Below are positions 1-4,876 of a stretch of 5,708 nucleotides of DNA, piece by piece. This DNA comes from Methylomicrobium sp. (GTDB lineage: Bacteria > Pseudomonadota > Gammaproteobacteria > Methylococcales > Methylomonadaceae). The stretch covers positions 1 to 5,708 of the forward strand of contig SLIO01000346.1 in the NCBI GenBank assembly GCA_007135635.1, in the 5' to 3' direction. Numbering within the stretch: the stretch's first letter is position 1; every line of letters starts with the position of its first letter. The notes under the pieces were generated by a model. That model did no database searches. It saw only the letters and a program-made list of their open reading frames with translations, and was not told the DNA's origin. Made by a program: the position numbers and the translations under genes.

Positions 1-63
1 GCTTACTTTGCTCAGCACGAACGGTCTACAACACTTACCAACTGCTCTTTTTAGGTTCATTGT

Positions 64-99
64 CTTCATGCCCTTCATGGTGAATTGCTTTTTTAGGAT
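64..99 (+). repeat. CTTCATG-type dispersed repeat, copy A
   Basis: This stretch contains CTTCATGCCCTTCATGGTGA followed by a T-run and TAGGAT. A closely similar block sits at 1521-1556, with the same TTCATGGTGAA core, T-run and TAGGAT end and one indel between them. Its reverse complement resembles 1387-1404. It lies just downstream of the methyltransferase stop codon and has no strong hairpin of its own, so I do not call it a terminator. The rest of 1-105 shows nothing I can name. Confidence 0.5.
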
Positions 100-105
100 C
101 AACTT

Positions 106-759
106 TCAATTCAACCGACTCAATATCACGACATCTCTGTCTATAAATTCGGTTCGGCACCGGAAACGGTCTGCAAGCCAGAGAAAGGTCTCGTCGGAAA
201 AGAAACAAACGTGTGTCGGGTCGATTTTATAATGCCATTGTGCGAATGCCTGTCGGTCGATCACGCGCTTGGTCATGATGGCAAGAATGCCTTGGGAGTT
301 GATCATGGAAAAAATCCGGCTGAATTCAAGGCCCGGTGCGGTAAAGTGTTCCGCTGCTTCGGTGCAGCTAATGAAGTCGTATCGGGCTTGTAAAACTTCC
401 GGGTCATTGGCGTAAATCGGATCGTAAATAGCCGTTGGGAAGCCTTGTTCGGTCAGCATTAAGCTCAGTGTCGGACCAGGGCCGCAGCCAAAATCGAGTC
501 CGGTTGCTCCCGGCAACAGACGAGCGGAAAGCGGCATTGCGAGCCTCGACAAAAATTTTCGATAGCCTTCGTCATGCACATCGTTTTGATGGTAATCGTA
601 AATCGCTTTTTGTTGTTGCAGATTGAGTTGTTGGCCGGGCGGAACAAAGACCAGCAAGCAAGTCGGGCAACGAAAATAATCTCGTTGCTTATCGCTATGG
701 AAATATTCAATATTCGATTCCGCACAGAGCGGGCAATAGAGATTATCGGCGGGTTTCAT
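106..759 (-). CDS. Zinc-ribbon class I SAM-dependent methyltransferase
   Basis: The 217-residue protein opens with a zinc-ribbon made of two CPxC pairs (C9/C12 and C31/C34). A Rossmann-type methyltransferase domain follows: motif I is GLDFGCGPGP at about 87-96, an acidic residue sits in YDP near 113, and YDFISCTEAAEHF at 127-139 fills the motif IV region. A late WHYKIDPTHVCFFS block at 175-188 is typical of the Methyltransf_23/COG2227-like group. Members move a methyl group from S-adenosylmethionine to varied small molecules or proteins in the cytoplasm; the substrate here cannot be read from sequence. ATG at 759 is the only possible start, because an in-frame stop lies at 766-768. No Shine-Dalgarno is visible, and the DNA upstream is a heptamer tandem array. 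The gene appears monocistronic and complete. Class is confident; function is not. Confidence 0.88.
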   Translation of the reverse strand: MKPADNLYCPLCAESNIEYFHSDKQRDYFRCPTCLLVFVPPGQQLNLQQQKAIYDYHQNDVHDEGYRKFLSRLAMPLSARLLPGATGLDFGCGPGPTLSLMLTEQGFPTAIYDPIYANDPEVLQARYDFISCTEAAEHFTAPGLEFSRIFSMINSQGILAIMTKRVIDRQAFAQWHYKIDPTHVCFFSDETFLWLADRFRCRTEFIDRDVVILSRLN

Positions 760-767
760 TTGTAATT

Positions 768-879
<112 letters not shown>

Positions 880-884
880 GTTTT

Positions 885-1042
885 CCGGTGTGTAAGTATT
901 CACTTCCCCTCTTTGAAAAAGAGGGGCTAGGGGAGATTTTTTAAATAAATCCCCCTCAATCCCCCTTTTTCAAAGGGGGCGGCCAACAATTACGGCTGAA
1001 TTGCGGTAATTTGCCAACGGGGTCTGAATACTTACTTTCCGG
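885..1042. mobile_element. 158-bp inverted-repeat (MITE-like) element
   Basis: The ends form an 18-bp imperfect inverted repeat. The left end at 885-902 reads CCGG-TGT-GTAAGTATTCA; the right end at 1025-1042 reads TGAATACTTAC-TTT-CCGG. They match at 15 of 18 positions, the only differences being the three bases after CCGG. There is no coding capacity. A second, nested palindromic unit lies at 906-980. No convincing target duplication is visible beyond TT on each side. I infer a small non-autonomous element; an accumulated palindrome that never moved as a unit is the alternative. Confidence 0.55.
906..980. repeat. REPIN-like pair of nested hairpins
   Basis: Two perfect small hairpins face each other: 906-926 (9-bp stem CCCCTCTTT/AAAGAGGGG, loop GAA) and 961-979 (8-bp stem CCCCCTTT/AAAGGGGG, loop TTC). 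The whole arms 906-939 and 947-980 are also imperfect inverted repeats of each other (26 of 34 positions), around a 7-nt TTTAAAT centre. Two inverted palindromes forming one larger hairpin is the architecture of REPINs, which are mobilised in trans by RAYT transposases; none is encoded here. It could also act as a bidirectional transcription barrier between the methyltransferase and the tRNA region. Confidence 0.75.
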
Positions 1043-1108
1043 TTGCCTGCTTTTTATCTCAAAATAACTTGTAAATTGTCGGTGATCATAGGTTATTAAG
1101 TGCCTGGT

Positions 1109-1187
1109 GTAGGGTGCGCATCGCGCACCTGGTTCGGGAGCTCTCGTCGGTTCGTCACCGTGGAAAGGTGCGCGATGCCCACCCTAC
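1109..1187. repeat. REP doublet, GTAGGGTGCGC family, copy 1
   Basis: The left arm at 1109-1129 (GTAGGGTGCGCAT plus GCGCACC) is the reverse complement of 1167-1187 at 20 of 21 positions. The left arm also folds alone into GGTGCGC/GCGCACC with an ATC loop. The 37 nt between the arms end in CACCGTGGAAA, a segment also found in copy 3 at 4655-4731, so the whole unit is conserved and not only the stems. This is a REPIN-type doublet. Confidence 0.8.
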
Positions 1188-1244
1188 GGCGCTCAAACTA
1201 TTTTGGAAATTGTTGATGATCATAAGTAATAAAGCGCCAGTTCA

Positions 1245-1361
1245 GTAGGGTACGCTATGCGTACCATGGCAACCCTACCAACACTAACACAAGCCCTTAT
1301 GGTTTGATTCGGTTAGGGATTCGGTGCTTAACGGTATGGAGGTACGCGCAGCGTACCCTAC
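1245..1361. repeat. REP doublet, GTAGGGTACGC variant, copy 2
   Basis: The left arm at 1245-1265 (GTAGGGTACGCTATGCGTAC plus C) and the right arm at 1341-1361 are inverted repeats at 19 of 21 positions. GGTACGC/GCGTACC can pair inside each arm. It is related to copy 1 through the GTAGGGTRCGC start, but its inter-arm segment is longer (75 nt) and different. The DNA preceding both copies is also related: 1073-1107 and 1207-1240 share AAATTGT, GATCATA and a GCCTGG/GCGCCAG end. Confidence 0.75.
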
Positions 1362-1386
1362 AAATTATCCTAAATTCGGAAGTTTA

Positions 1387-1556
1387 ACCATGAAGAAAAT
1401 GAAGTTTATGCAGGATTTCAAGAAATTAGCTAAACATTCTCTACACATTCTCGCTAACCTTTTTAGTGAGCGAAAGTTCTATGCAGACGTATAGCAAGTT
1501 ATTGAATTAACTTCTTATTCCTCATGATCTTCATGGTGAAATGTTTTTTCTAGGAT
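1387..1556. repeat. Inverted-repeat element with CATGAAG ends
   Basis: The left end at 1387-1404 reads ACCATGAAGAAAATGAAG; the right end near 1521-1537 reads as the complement of a nearly identical string (ACCATGAAGATCATGAG). The right end continues through a T-run to TAGGAT and matches the block at 64-99, so the end sequence is dispersed. A 34-codon ORF (1390-1494) starts inside the left end; see findings. I infer a small repeat element of about 170 bp. The exact borders are uncertain. Confidence 0.4.
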
Positions 1557-1576
1557 TATGCATAGCGAAAAGTCGT

Positions 1577-1645
1577 CCTCCGTGGGAACCTATACCTGGG
1601 TTGCCGAGGCAAGGTCGGTATGGTATTTCCGCGCCGTGGGGGAGG
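1577..1645. repeat. Degenerate hairpin repeat
   Basis: CCTCCGTGGGAACCTATACC at 1577-1596 can pair imperfectly with 1617-1645, which contains GGTAT, TTTCC and terminal GGAGG; several bulges are needed. It lies just upstream of the tRNA promoter and has no coding capacity. A decayed REP-type palindrome is the simplest reading. A structured small RNA is possible but no promoter supports it. Confidence 0.35.
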
Positions 1646-1686
1646 GTGCTAAAAAGAATGATTTTTTACAAGCTGCGTTAATTTAC

Positions 1687-1714
1687 TTGACGTAACAGTG
1701 AAATCCTATAGAAT
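1687..1714 (+). promoter_or_regulatory. Sigma-70 promoter of tRNA-Asp
   Basis: The -35 element TTGACG is at 1687-1692 and the -10 element TAGAAT at 1709-1714, with a 16-bp spacer. Each is one mismatch from consensus. A GC-rich ACGCGCTC discriminator follows, as is usual for growth-rate and stringently controlled stable-RNA promoters. Transcription would begin near 1720-1722, leaving a short leader before the mature tRNA 5' end at 1729. Confidence 0.75.
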
Positions 1715-1728
1715 ACGCGCTCTTCAAC

Positions 1729-1805
1729 GGAGCGGTAGTTCAGTTGGTTAGAATACCGGCCTGTCACGCCGGGGGTCGCGGGTTCGAGTCCCGTCCGCTC
1801 CGCCA
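1729..1805 (+). tRNA. tRNA-Asp (anticodon GTC)
   Basis: This is a complete 77-nt cloverleaf with encoded CCA. The acceptor stem is GGAGCGG (1729-1735) with CCGCTCC (1795-1801), discriminator G1802 and CCA 1803-1805. The anticodon stem CCGGC/GCCGG flanks the loop CTGTCAC with GTC at 1763-1765, which reads GAC/GAU. The variable loop is GGGTC, and the T arm carries TTCGAGT between GCGGG and CCCGT. It decodes aspartate. It is a single gene, convergent with the Nif3-like gene whose stop lies 8 bp beyond, and no terminator hairpin fits between them. Confidence 0.98.
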
Positions 1806-1813
1806 ACAATTCC

Positions 1814-2578
1814 TCAGACAGGGTTGTCGCTGTCGATATAACTGCATTGAATGTCGAAATGCAGTTCTGTTTTTCTCATTAGCTCCTTGATTCCAAATTG
1901 TTCGGTCGCATGGTGTCCGCCTGCGAAAAAGTGTACGCCATGTTCTTGGCTGTCATGCCAATCATGCTCGCTGATTTCTCCGGTTACATAGGCATCGAGC
2001 CCTTCCTTTGCGGCCAACTTCCATTCGCTATTCGCTCCTCCGGTAATGATGCCGATCGAATGAATCGATTGCTGTTCACTAGGCGACGCCAGAATAACCG
2101 GATGATTGAGCACGGATTCCAATACTTGCCGTAGTTGAGCCGCTGACAGCGGTTTGTCGAAAGTTCCCTTGATACCGGTCGCACAGCCTTTATAATCGCC
2201 GAAAGGTTGTTGCTGCATGCAACCGATTAGTCTGCCTAAAACCGCCGCATTACCGACTTCAGGATGACCGTCCAAAGGCAGATGGTAGGCGAACAGATTC
2301 ATATTATGCCGAACTAACGGCAACACGCGTTTAGCAAAAGGGCCGGTTAGGCTCCGTGCGCCATGAAAATCCCAAAATAAGCCGTGATGGACGACCAAGG
2401 CGTCGGCCTGTTTTTCGATGGCTCGGGAAATCGAATCCCGCGTTGCGGATACGGCAAAGGCTATTTTACCGATAGTGTCGGTGCCCTCGATTTGTAAACC
2501 ATTCGGACCGTAATCTTTATAGGCGTCAGGATTCAGCAGGGTATGATAAAAATCGTTCAATTGTTGACAGTTAATCAT
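1814..2578 (-). CDS. Nif3-like dinuclear metal centre protein (YbgI family)
   Basis: The 254-residue protein matches the usual length of bacterial Nif3/YbgI proteins, which form a hexameric ring with two metal ions per subunit. The expected ligands are all visible: H64-H65 in VVHHGLFWD, D103 in HLPLDGHP, and H222 with E226 in GGHHATEQFG. The family is often labelled 'GTP cyclohydrolase 1 type 2 homolog', but its reaction is not settled; roles in metal handling or nucleotide and cofactor damage have been suggested. ATG at 2578 is preceded by AAGGA at 2586-2590 with 7-nt spacing. That site lies at the end of the upstream Nudix gene, and the gap between genes is 3 bp, so translation is probably coupled. 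The gene is intact. Family assignment is firm; precise activity is not. Confidence 0.95.
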   Translation of the reverse strand: MINCQQLNDFYHTLLNPDAYKDYGPNGLQIEGTDTIGKIAFAVSATRDSISRAIEKQADALVVHHGLFWDFHGARSLTGPFAKRVLPLVRHNMNLFAYHLPLDGHPEVGNAAVLGRLIGCMQQQPFGDYKGCATGIKGTFDKPLSAAQLRQVLESVLNHPVILASPSEQQSIHSIGIITGGANSEWKLAAKEGLDAYVTGEISEHDWHDSQEHGVHFFAGGHHATEQFGIKELMRKTELHFDIQCSYIDSDNPV

Positions 2579-2581
2579 CGT

Positions 2582-3088
2582 TTAGTCCTTATTCAATATT
2601 TTATAGCGACGCCAGATCGATTTAAAAGTCTCGGTCAACTTAGGGTCGTCGGCACTAACCCGAGTGCCGATTTCCTTCGTATCAACCCATCGTCCTTCTT
2701 CGACTTCCTCAGCGGCTAGTGAAAAAGGCCCGTTATGTTCGCAGCGGTAGACTTGAATAAACTCCATGCCGGTATCTGTTGCCGCAGGCAATTTAAATAG
2801 TGGGTTGAGCCTATTAACTTGAATTCCGAGTTCTTCATCGAGTTCCCTTAAAGCGCATGCGTCGTAATGTTCGCCGACATCGACGTGCCCGGCAGCCGAG
2901 CTATCCCATAATCCGGGGTTGATGTCCTTCATTAGAGAGCGTTTTTGTAGAAATAATAAATTCGAGTCGTTAAAGACTAAAATATGAACAGCTCTATGAA
3001 GTAGCCCGTCGCGATGAATGATATTCCGAGCCGCGCTGCCGATTACGCAGTCGTTTTCATCTACGATAGATAAGAGTTCCTGATGCAT
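2582..3088 (-). CDS. Nudix hydrolase (YfcD/IDI-like)
   Basis: From the ATG at 3088 this is a 168-residue single-domain Nudix protein. It has a perfect Nudix box, G-x5-E-x7-REUXEEXGU, at residues 67-89 (GHVDVGE ... RELDEELGI), which binds Mg2+ and cleaves nucleoside diphosphate-X substrates. The start LLSIVDENDCVIG, the HRAVHILVFN strand, QKR near 48-50, and PGLWDSSAAGHV recall E. coli YfcD and isopentenyl-diphosphate isomerase-like Nudix enzymes. The substrate is unknown. An upstream in-frame TTG at 3139 would add 17 residues (SSKRLYTGFGQNPFFT follows it). I prefer 3088 because the extra residues are unlike the family and a candidate promoter overlaps them, although neither start has a good Shine-Dalgarno. 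It is the first gene of a pair with the Nif3-like gene. Confidence 0.9.
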   Translation of the reverse strand: MHQELLSIVDENDCVIGSAARNIIHRDGLLHRAVHILVFNDSNLLFLQKRSLMKDINPGLWDSSAAGHVDVGEHYDACALRELDEELGIQVNRLNPLFKLPAATDTGMEFIQVYRCEHNGPFSLAAEEVEEGRWVDTKEIGTRVSADDPKLTETFKSIWRRYKILNKD

Positions 3089-3117
3089 GGTAAAGAATGG
3101 GTTTTGTCCAAAGCCCG

Positions 3118-3147
3118 TATAAAGCCTTTTTGACGACAATAAGTCAA
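3118..3147 (-). promoter_or_regulatory. Candidate promoter of the Nudix-Nif3 operon
   Basis: On the minus strand TTGACT (3147-3142) is followed after 18 bp by TTTATA (3123-3118), with TATACG overlapping it as an alternative -10. The -35 is strong and the -10 weak. Transcription would start near 3111, about 20 nt before the ATG at 3088. This fits that start and excludes the TTG at 3139. Confidence 0.4.
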
Positions 3148-3370
3148 CAGAAATACAAGGCCGATTGAAGGATTCTCAGGGGGGTGTTACAAGAAATAGG
3201 TATTATGCTAGTTGTTTAGCTAGCGGTATGGATTGGTATGTAACGAGGCGAGGTATAGGAAAAATATAGAACTGAACCTCCCGGCCAATGACGAAGCCAA
3301 AAACCGGGTGGTCCAAACTATCTCCGGTTAAGAGTCTATCAGGACAAAACTTATTTGAAATACCAATAAA
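3148..3370. other. Divergent intergenic region, little recognisable
   Basis: Between the candidate Nudix promoter and the LysR palindromes I see no gene or known repeat. GCTAG occurs twice around 3208-3223, and a short CCCGG/CCGGG inverted pair lies at 3280-3284 and 3304-3308 with a loop too long for a terminator. TTGAAA at 3355-3360 is a possible -35 for the LysR gene. Unlike the other long gaps in this window, it carries no palindromic repeat family. Confidence 0.5.
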
Positions 3371-3402
3371 AGTTTATAAACTATAAACCATTGGTTTATA
3401 GT
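3371..3402. promoter_or_regulatory. Overlapping palindromes: probable operator of the LysR gene
   Basis: A perfect 23-bp palindrome occupies 3380-3402: ACTATAAACCA, a central T, TGGTTTATAGT. It overlaps a perfect 12-bp palindrome, AGTTTATAAACT, at 3371-3382. Together they give four copies of the half-site GTTTATA, two per strand (3372-3378, 3375-3381, 3382-3388 and 3394-3400). The cluster ends 9 bp before the LysR ATG, where a promoter and autoregulatory site are expected. The symmetry is not the textbook T-N11-A box. The AT-rich half-sites could also serve as the -10 region. Operator function is inferred from position. Confidence 0.65.
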
Positions 3403-3411
3403 GGCGTCAAT

Positions 3412-4347
3412 ATGGACAAATTGAATAATATAAAAGTGTTTTGCAGAATTGTCGAATTAGGTACATTTGCTGCTGTTGCGCGCGAAATGAACGTATCGGC
3501 AATGATGGTGAGCAAATACATGGCACAACTCGAGGAATCGCTCGGTGTAGCCTTGTTGAATCGAACGACCCGCAGGATTAGTTTGACCGAAGCCGGAGAG
3601 AGTTATTACGCAAGAAGCAAGCCTTTGCTCGACGAATTCGCCGAGCTCGATGAAGATATCGCCGAATTGGGGCAAAATGTCAAAGGTGTTTTAAAAATTA
3701 CCGCGCCAATCGACTTCGGCGGTATTTATATGGTGCCCGCGATCAATGCCTATCAAAGCGAACACCCGAATGTTAAAGTCATGATGTCGTTGCAAAACAC
3801 GCACATCAATTTGAGCGAAGGCATTTATGATTTATCGATATTGGTTTCTAATTCGCTCGACCTTGGTGTTGTGGCTAGAAAGATCGCGGAAACTCGATTA
3901 TGTACTTTCGCTTCGCCAGGTTATATAGCCAAATACGGCGAGCCGAGACGCATAGAAGACTTGAGTCGTCATCATTGCTTGCATTATATCGACACGCCCC
4001 ATGAGGATTATTGGGTTTTTAATGTCGATGGCGAGGAAAAAAAATTACGCACCACTTGGCATTTTGCATCGAATAACGGCAGGGCATTGTGTCATGCCGC
4101 TTCGTTGGGGATGGGTATCACACAAGCACCTGAACTTTCTGTTGCCAATTACCTAGAACAGGGTAAGTTGGTAGAAATATTAAAAGATTATCGCATCCCT
4201 TCACTGGCAATTTATGCCACTTACATGCAGCGTAGATTTATTCCGGCGAAAATCACCACATTTGTGAATTTTTTGACCCGATATTTTGATTGGCAAATGA
4301 ATGCCGGCGCGGATAGGATAAAAAAGAGGGAGGCTGGAGCTCCGTAG
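3412..4347 (+). CDS. LysR-type transcriptional regulator (CrgA-like group)
   Basis: This 311-residue regulator has the standard LysR plan. An N-terminal winged helix-turn-helix lies at residues 1-60 (GTFAAVAREMNVSAMMVSKYM, then LNRTTRRISLTEAG), followed by a linker helix to about 90 and a two-lobed periplasmic-binding-like effector domain from about 92 to 295 (KGVLKITAPIDFG, then GLG-type SLGMGITQAP at 231-240). RTTRRISLTEAG and the domain sequence point to the CrgA/DsdC-like subgroup. Effector and targets are unknown. I chose ATG 3412 over the in-frame TTG at 3391, because that TTG lies at the centre of the 23-bp palindrome and would add residues outside the family pattern. The ribosome site is weak. 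The last 15-20 residues (NAGADRIKKREAGAP) run into a REP fragment that supplies the TAG stop. Divergent from the Nudix-Nif3 pair, which it might regulate. Confidence 0.93.
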   Translation: MDKLNNIKVFCRIVELGTFAAVAREMNVSAMMVSKYMAQLEESLGVALLNRTTRRISLTEAGESYYARSKPLLDEFAELDEDIAELGQNVKGVLKITAPIDFGGIYMVPAINAYQSEHPNVKVMMSLQNTHINLSEGIYDLSILVSNSLDLGVVARKIAETRLCTFASPGYIAKYGEPRRIEDLSRHHCLHYIDTPHEDYWVFNVDGEEKKLRTTWHFASNNGRALCHAASLGMGITQAPELSVANYLEQGKLVEILKDYRIPSLAIYATYMQRRFIPAKITTFVNFLTRYFDWQMNAGADRIKKREAGAP

Positions 4348-4361
4348 GGTAAGCTGTGCGT
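4344..4361. repeat. REP fragment (GTAGGGTACGC variant) containing the LysR stop
   Basis: GTAGGGTAAGCTGTGCGT matches the left arm of copy 2 (1245-1262) at 16 of 18 positions and stops abruptly where the 143-bp inverted-repeat element begins at 4362. Its TAG (4345-4347) is the stop codon of the LysR gene. A poorer match to a right arm (GTGCATCCTAG, 4502-4512) borders the other side of that element. Confidence 0.65.
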
Positions 4362-4504
4362 CACTGCCATTAAGTTAACCCGGCATAAAAATTAAGTAAT
4401 TCTTGCTTTTAGGCTCTAATGTGATTCAAAAGCTTGCCATCCATGGCACTGGATTCCGCCAGTCCATGGCGGAATGACGGGTGTCCCTTAATTTAATGGC
4501 AGTG
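4362..4504. mobile_element. 143-bp element with 17-bp terminal inverted repeats (MITE-like)
   Basis: The left end CACTGCCATTAAGTTAA (4362-4378) and the right end TTAATTTAATGGCAGTG (4488-4504) are inverted repeats at 16 of 17 positions. The interior has no ORF and carries a second palindrome at 4453-4475. The left end begins exactly where a REP arm breaks off, which suggests insertion into that repeat. No clean target duplication is visible. It is short, non-coding and bounded by long inverted repeats, as expected of a non-autonomous element; the transposase that would move it is not present. Confidence 0.6.
4453..4475. repeat. ATTCCGCCA hairpin repeat
   Basis: A perfect 9-bp stem ATTCCGCCA/TGGCGGAAT encloses the loop GTCCA, in the context TGGATTCCGCC ... 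GGCGGAATGACGG. The GGATTCC...GGAATGACGG frame is a widespread type of bacterial intergenic palindrome. It sits inside the 143-bp element. No T-run follows, so it is not a typical intrinsic terminator, although it may shield the LysR transcript's 3' end. Confidence 0.65.
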
Positions 4505-4556
4505 CATCCTAGGGTTGGAGAGAGGAGATTTAGCCGCGTAGGATATCCCTTTGCAA

Positions 4557-4641
4557 GACGGGGTTTGTAACCCCGTCCTGAACGTTTCGTCTATGCTCAA
4601 AGTAAATCAGAACGTTCGGGGTGGGTTGAATAACCCGCACC
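4557..4641. repeat. GGGGTTTGTAACCCC palindrome pair
   Basis: The left hairpin at 4557-4577 is perfect (GACGGGGTT, loop TGT, AACCCCGTC). A degenerate partner at 4620-4641 contains GGGTT-GAAT-AACCC. CTGAACGTT after the left hairpin (4578-4586) and AACGTTCGGG (4611-4620) before the right one face each other as inverted repeats. The layout is again a doublet of two inverted palindromes, of a family distinct from GTAGGGT. Confidence 0.6.
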
Positions 4642-4654
4642 GCATGAGCCAGGT

Positions 4655-4731
4655 GCAGGGTGCGCATCTCGCACATGGAGCCGCCTATTGTCGGTCCGGC
4701 ACCGTGGAAAGGTGCGCGATGCGCACCCTAC
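4655..4731. repeat. REP doublet, GTAGGGTGCGC family, copy 3
   Basis: The right arm GGTGCGCGATGCGCACCCTA plus C (4711-4731) is perfectly complementary to the family left arm. The left arm at 4655-4675 has drifted (GCAGGGTGCGCATCTCGCAC plus A). The inter-arm segment ending in CACCGTGGAAA aligns with copy 1 at 1109-1187 and the total length is nearly the same (77 and 79 bp), so the two are copies of one unit. Confidence 0.8.
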
Positions 4732-4746
4732 GGCTACGTGCTTTCT

Positions 4747-4799
4747 GGGCGGGGTTTGTAACTCCGTCCAGTTTGAGGTGCTGGGGTTTTGTAACCTAG
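4747..4799. repeat. Degenerate GGGGTTTGTAAC copies
   Basis: GGGCGGGGTTTGTAACTCCGTC (4747-4768) is a diverged copy of the hairpin at 4557-4577. CTGGGGTTTTGTAACCTAG (4781-4799) looks like a further, more decayed one. They stand in direct orientation, unlike the inverted pair upstream. They close the 500-bp repeat mosaic between the LysR and TetR genes. Confidence 0.5.
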
Positions 4800-4821
4800 A
4801 ATTCCTGTATAACGAAACGAC

Positions 4822-4857
4822 GAGCGCTCTGCATGGGAATGATCGGGCTTCTATAAT
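4822..4857 (+). promoter_or_regulatory. Candidate promoter of the TetR-family gene
   Basis: A perfect -10 hexamer TATAAT lies at 4852-4857, which would start transcription near 4864 and give a leader of about 13 nt before ATG 4877. The -35 region is poor. A perfect 8-bp palindrome GAGCGCTC at 4822-4829 sits just upstream of where the -35 should be and is a possible operator for autorepression. The -10 is the stronger part of this call. Confidence 0.5.
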
Positions 4858-4876
4858 TTTTAAATCAGAGTCATTT

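Noticed and set aside
8..232. 74-codon plus-strand reading frame at the window start
   Set aside because: It begins in the CTTCATG-type repeat region, overlaps the well-supported methyltransferase on the other strand, and its product (FMPFMVNCFF) is what such repeats give by chance.
1729..1805. tRNA-Asp as an attachment site for an integrated island
   Set aside because: No integrase gene and no second copy of the tRNA 3' end in the window.
3089..3139. TTG start of the Nudix gene at 3139
   Set aside because: No ribosome site, extra residues unlike the family, and a candidate promoter lies within this stretch.
3280..3308. CCCGG/CCGGG inverted pair as a terminator
   Set aside because: Five-base stem with a 19-nt loop and no T-run.
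3391..3411. TTG start of the LysR gene at 3391
   Set aside because: It is the centre of the 23-bp palindrome, and LysR proteins normally begin a few residues before the helix-turn-helix, as with ATG 3412.
4688..4876. N-terminal extension of the TetR protein by 63 residues
   Set aside because: The extension would translate REP copy 3 and decayed repeats, crosses the TATAAT at 4852, and precedes a canonical TetR start at 4877.
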